Shown here one piece after another: positions 31,110-32,255 of a stretch of 32,255 nucleotides of DNA. The first letter of the stretch is position 1. Every line of letters starts with the position of its first letter. The DNA is from Acidobacteriota bacterium. Lineage in GTDB: Bacteria; Acidobacteriota; Vicinamibacteria; Vicinamibacterales; UBA2999. The stretch is taken from NCBI GenBank assembly GCA_009694735.1, contig SHUG01000021.1:1-32255 (forward strand), read 5' to 3'. Below the pieces are notes generated by a model. That model was not told the origin of the DNA. It made no database searches and saw nothing but the letters and a program-made list of their open reading frames with translations. Both the position numbers and the translations under genes were made by a program.

Positions 31110-32180
31110 CTATTGTCGCTCAGCTGCGGTTCCAGATTCGCAGCCTGTGCCGCGGACTGCCCAGCGCAACTTCGCCGCGGAGGAGCGGCGATTGGCGCGC
31201 GTTTCGGCCACCGATGAGCGAATCACTTCGTCGGCCATGTCGGAATACAACCCCTCTCGGAAACCCGCCGCGAACGCCTTCTTCACGCGCCGATCCTCGC
31301 CGGAGTGAAACGTCAGGATGACCACTCGGCCTCCGGGCGACAGGCAATAGGGCAGCGATCGCAACAGGCAGTCGAGCACGGCGAATTCATCGTTAACGGC
31401 GATGCGCAGGGCTTGCAGGGTTCTGCGGACCGACATCTTCACGTCGGGCTTCGGGACGTCGGGCCGCGCCCGGTTGACGCCCAGGCGCACGAGTCGTTCC
31501 AGCGCGTGGGTCGTCTGCACCGGCTGGGCCTTCAGGATGCCGGCAATCAGATCCGCGTGCGGCTCGTCCGCGTTCTCCTGCAGCAGCCTCGCCAGGGCTG
31601 CTTCGGTGATGCGCGCCAGCAGTTGCGCCCCCGATTCACCGCGCGATGGGTTCATCCGCAGGTCGAGGGGACCGACGCCCTTGTAGCTGAAGCCGCGATC
31701 GGGGTTGTCGAGCTGCATCGACGACACCCCGAGATCCGCAAGAATCATGTCCGCTCCTGCCAGACCGTGCGCGGCGAGGGCTTGCGGCAGTCCGGCGAAG
31801 TTGCCGTGATGCGCGACAAAAGTGTCCGGCCCAAAGCCGGCTGCGCGCAGGCGCGCTTCCGTGCGCGGCAACTCGATCGGGTCGACGTCCATGCCAATCA
31901 GCCGTCCCCCGGGCTGCACGCGTTCCAGTATCAATCGCGCATGACCGCCGCCACCGAGCGTGCAGTCCACAGCGACGTCGCCCGCCTTCGGTTGAAGGCA
32001 GGCGAGCACTTCGTCGACCATGATCGGCAAGTGGGAGCCCGCCGGCGTCTTGCCGGCATCAACGATCTTCCGTACGTCCGAGCCGTACTGCTCAGGGTTC
32101 AGTTCTTTGTACTTGTCCTGAAACCTTCGCGGGTTCTTGCCCGGATATCGTGGTCGTCGCGTGTGCGTCGGGGAACTCAC
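31110..32180 (-). CDS. rsmH: RsmH-like 16S rRNA (cytosine-N4) methyltransferase
   Basis: The methyltransferase core is RsmH/MraW-type: HLPIMVDEVLACL, VDCTLGGGGHARLIL (SAM motif I), IGMDVDP, ADLGVSSMQLDNPDRGFSY (characteristic) and TFHSGEDRRVKKAF. RsmH methylates N4 of C1402 in 16S rRNA. This protein has an N-terminal extension (about 45 residues, GKNPRRFQDKYKELNPEQYG) compared with the standard protein, and is not in a dcw cluster (no mraZ, ftsL or mur genes), so it may be a second, extended paralogue. GTG 32180 is the chosen start. Confidence 0.85.
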   Translation of the reverse strand: MSSPTHTRRPRYPGKNPRRFQDKYKELNPEQYGSDVRKIVDAGKTPAGSHLPIMVDEVLACLQPKAGDVAVDCTLGGGGHARLILERVQPGGRLIGMDVDPIELPRTEARLRAAGFGPDTFVAHHGNFAGLPQALAAHGLAGADMILADLGVSSMQLDNPDRGFSYKGVGPLDLRMNPSRGESGAQLLARITEAALARLLQENADEPHADLIAGILKAQPVQTTHALERLVRLGVNRARPDVPKPDVKMSVRRTLQALRIAVNDEFAVLDCLLRSLPYCLSPGGRVVILTFHSGEDRRVKKAFAAGFREGLYSDMADEVIRSSVAETRANRRSSAAKLRWAVRGTGCESGTAAERQ

Positions 32181-32255
32181 GCTGAATTCTGGATCGTTTT
32201 CGCCGCCAGTAGCGGTTTAGAGGTGGGAAGCGCGGATGTGATCGGCGGCGCGCAA
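32181..32255. other. Upstream edge of the window
   Basis: The last 75 bp hold the upstream region of the RsmH-like gene. Minus-strand CAGAAT (32191-32186) lies 5 nt before GTG 32180, but nothing else can be supported. Confidence 0.4.

Overview
The window is GC-rich bacterial chromosome, densely coded on both strands. I see no rRNA, tRNA, CRISPR array, intact IS element or prophage. Short dispersed repeats (TCCGGCT/AGCCGGA hairpins, degenerate CAAGCCC-type heptamer arrays, CTTCGCC..GGCGAAG and AATCGGTG motifs), an Omp85 protein, DUF3500 and DUF3089 proteins, an M14 peptidase and a cytochrome c'-like protein point to Acidobacteriota, probably a Vicinamibacteria-type MAG or genome. This placement comes from memory of such genomes, not from a search.

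Layout. 1-4740 (minus): a secreted DUF3500 protein (cut by the window edge), then a run read leftward: periplasmic YtcJ-type amidohydrolase, secreted unknown protein, Omp85-type barrel (ATGA-coupled). 4783-5715 (plus): panE. 5778-11826 (minus): an SNF2-type helicase, an Eco57I-like N6-adenine methyltransferase and a GxxExxY (PD-(D/E)XK fold) gene, each overlapping the next. This looks like a compact modification/defence cluster, with the nuclease-like gene interrupted by an amber codon. 11956-14547 (minus): secreted M14 metallopeptidase. 14594-18357: a sigma-54 neighbourhood. A 64-residue unknown protein (minus) and a MinD/CpaE-like ATPase (plus) are divergent, each behind a near-consensus sigma-54 promoter. 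queF, an HU-like protein, an NtrC-type activator and a small membrane protein follow. 18472-21950 (plus): E3 (lpdA), E2 acyltransferase and lipB, i.e. the lipoyl-dependent part of a 2-oxoacid dehydrogenase without E1. 22000-22623: ECF sigma factor. 22668-24779: degenerate MDH-like protein (minus), divergent from an SDR plus a short pseudokinase (plus). 24822-26137 (minus): a lone receiver domain coupled to a serine/threonine dehydratase. 26264-26935: MBL-fold hydrolase with its start codon inside a 14-bp inverted repeat. 27111-27952: broken Fic gene. 27915-28754 (minus): FHA protein and cytochrome c'-like protein. 28815-30535: DUF3089 hydrolase and PqiA-like membrane protein. 30547-32180 (minus): an RsmH-like methyltransferase followed by a VOC protein.

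Three themes deserve attention: (1) the helicase/methylase/GxxExxY cluster; (2) the paired divergent sigma-54 promoters near an NtrC-family activator; (3) a repeated arrangement in which a -10-like hexamer sits only 6-8 nt before the start codon of at least eight genes, suggesting that leaderless mRNAs are common in this organism. Repeats also appear to have been captured into coding sequence, notably the Omp85 signal peptide, the E2 linker and the methylase C-terminus.
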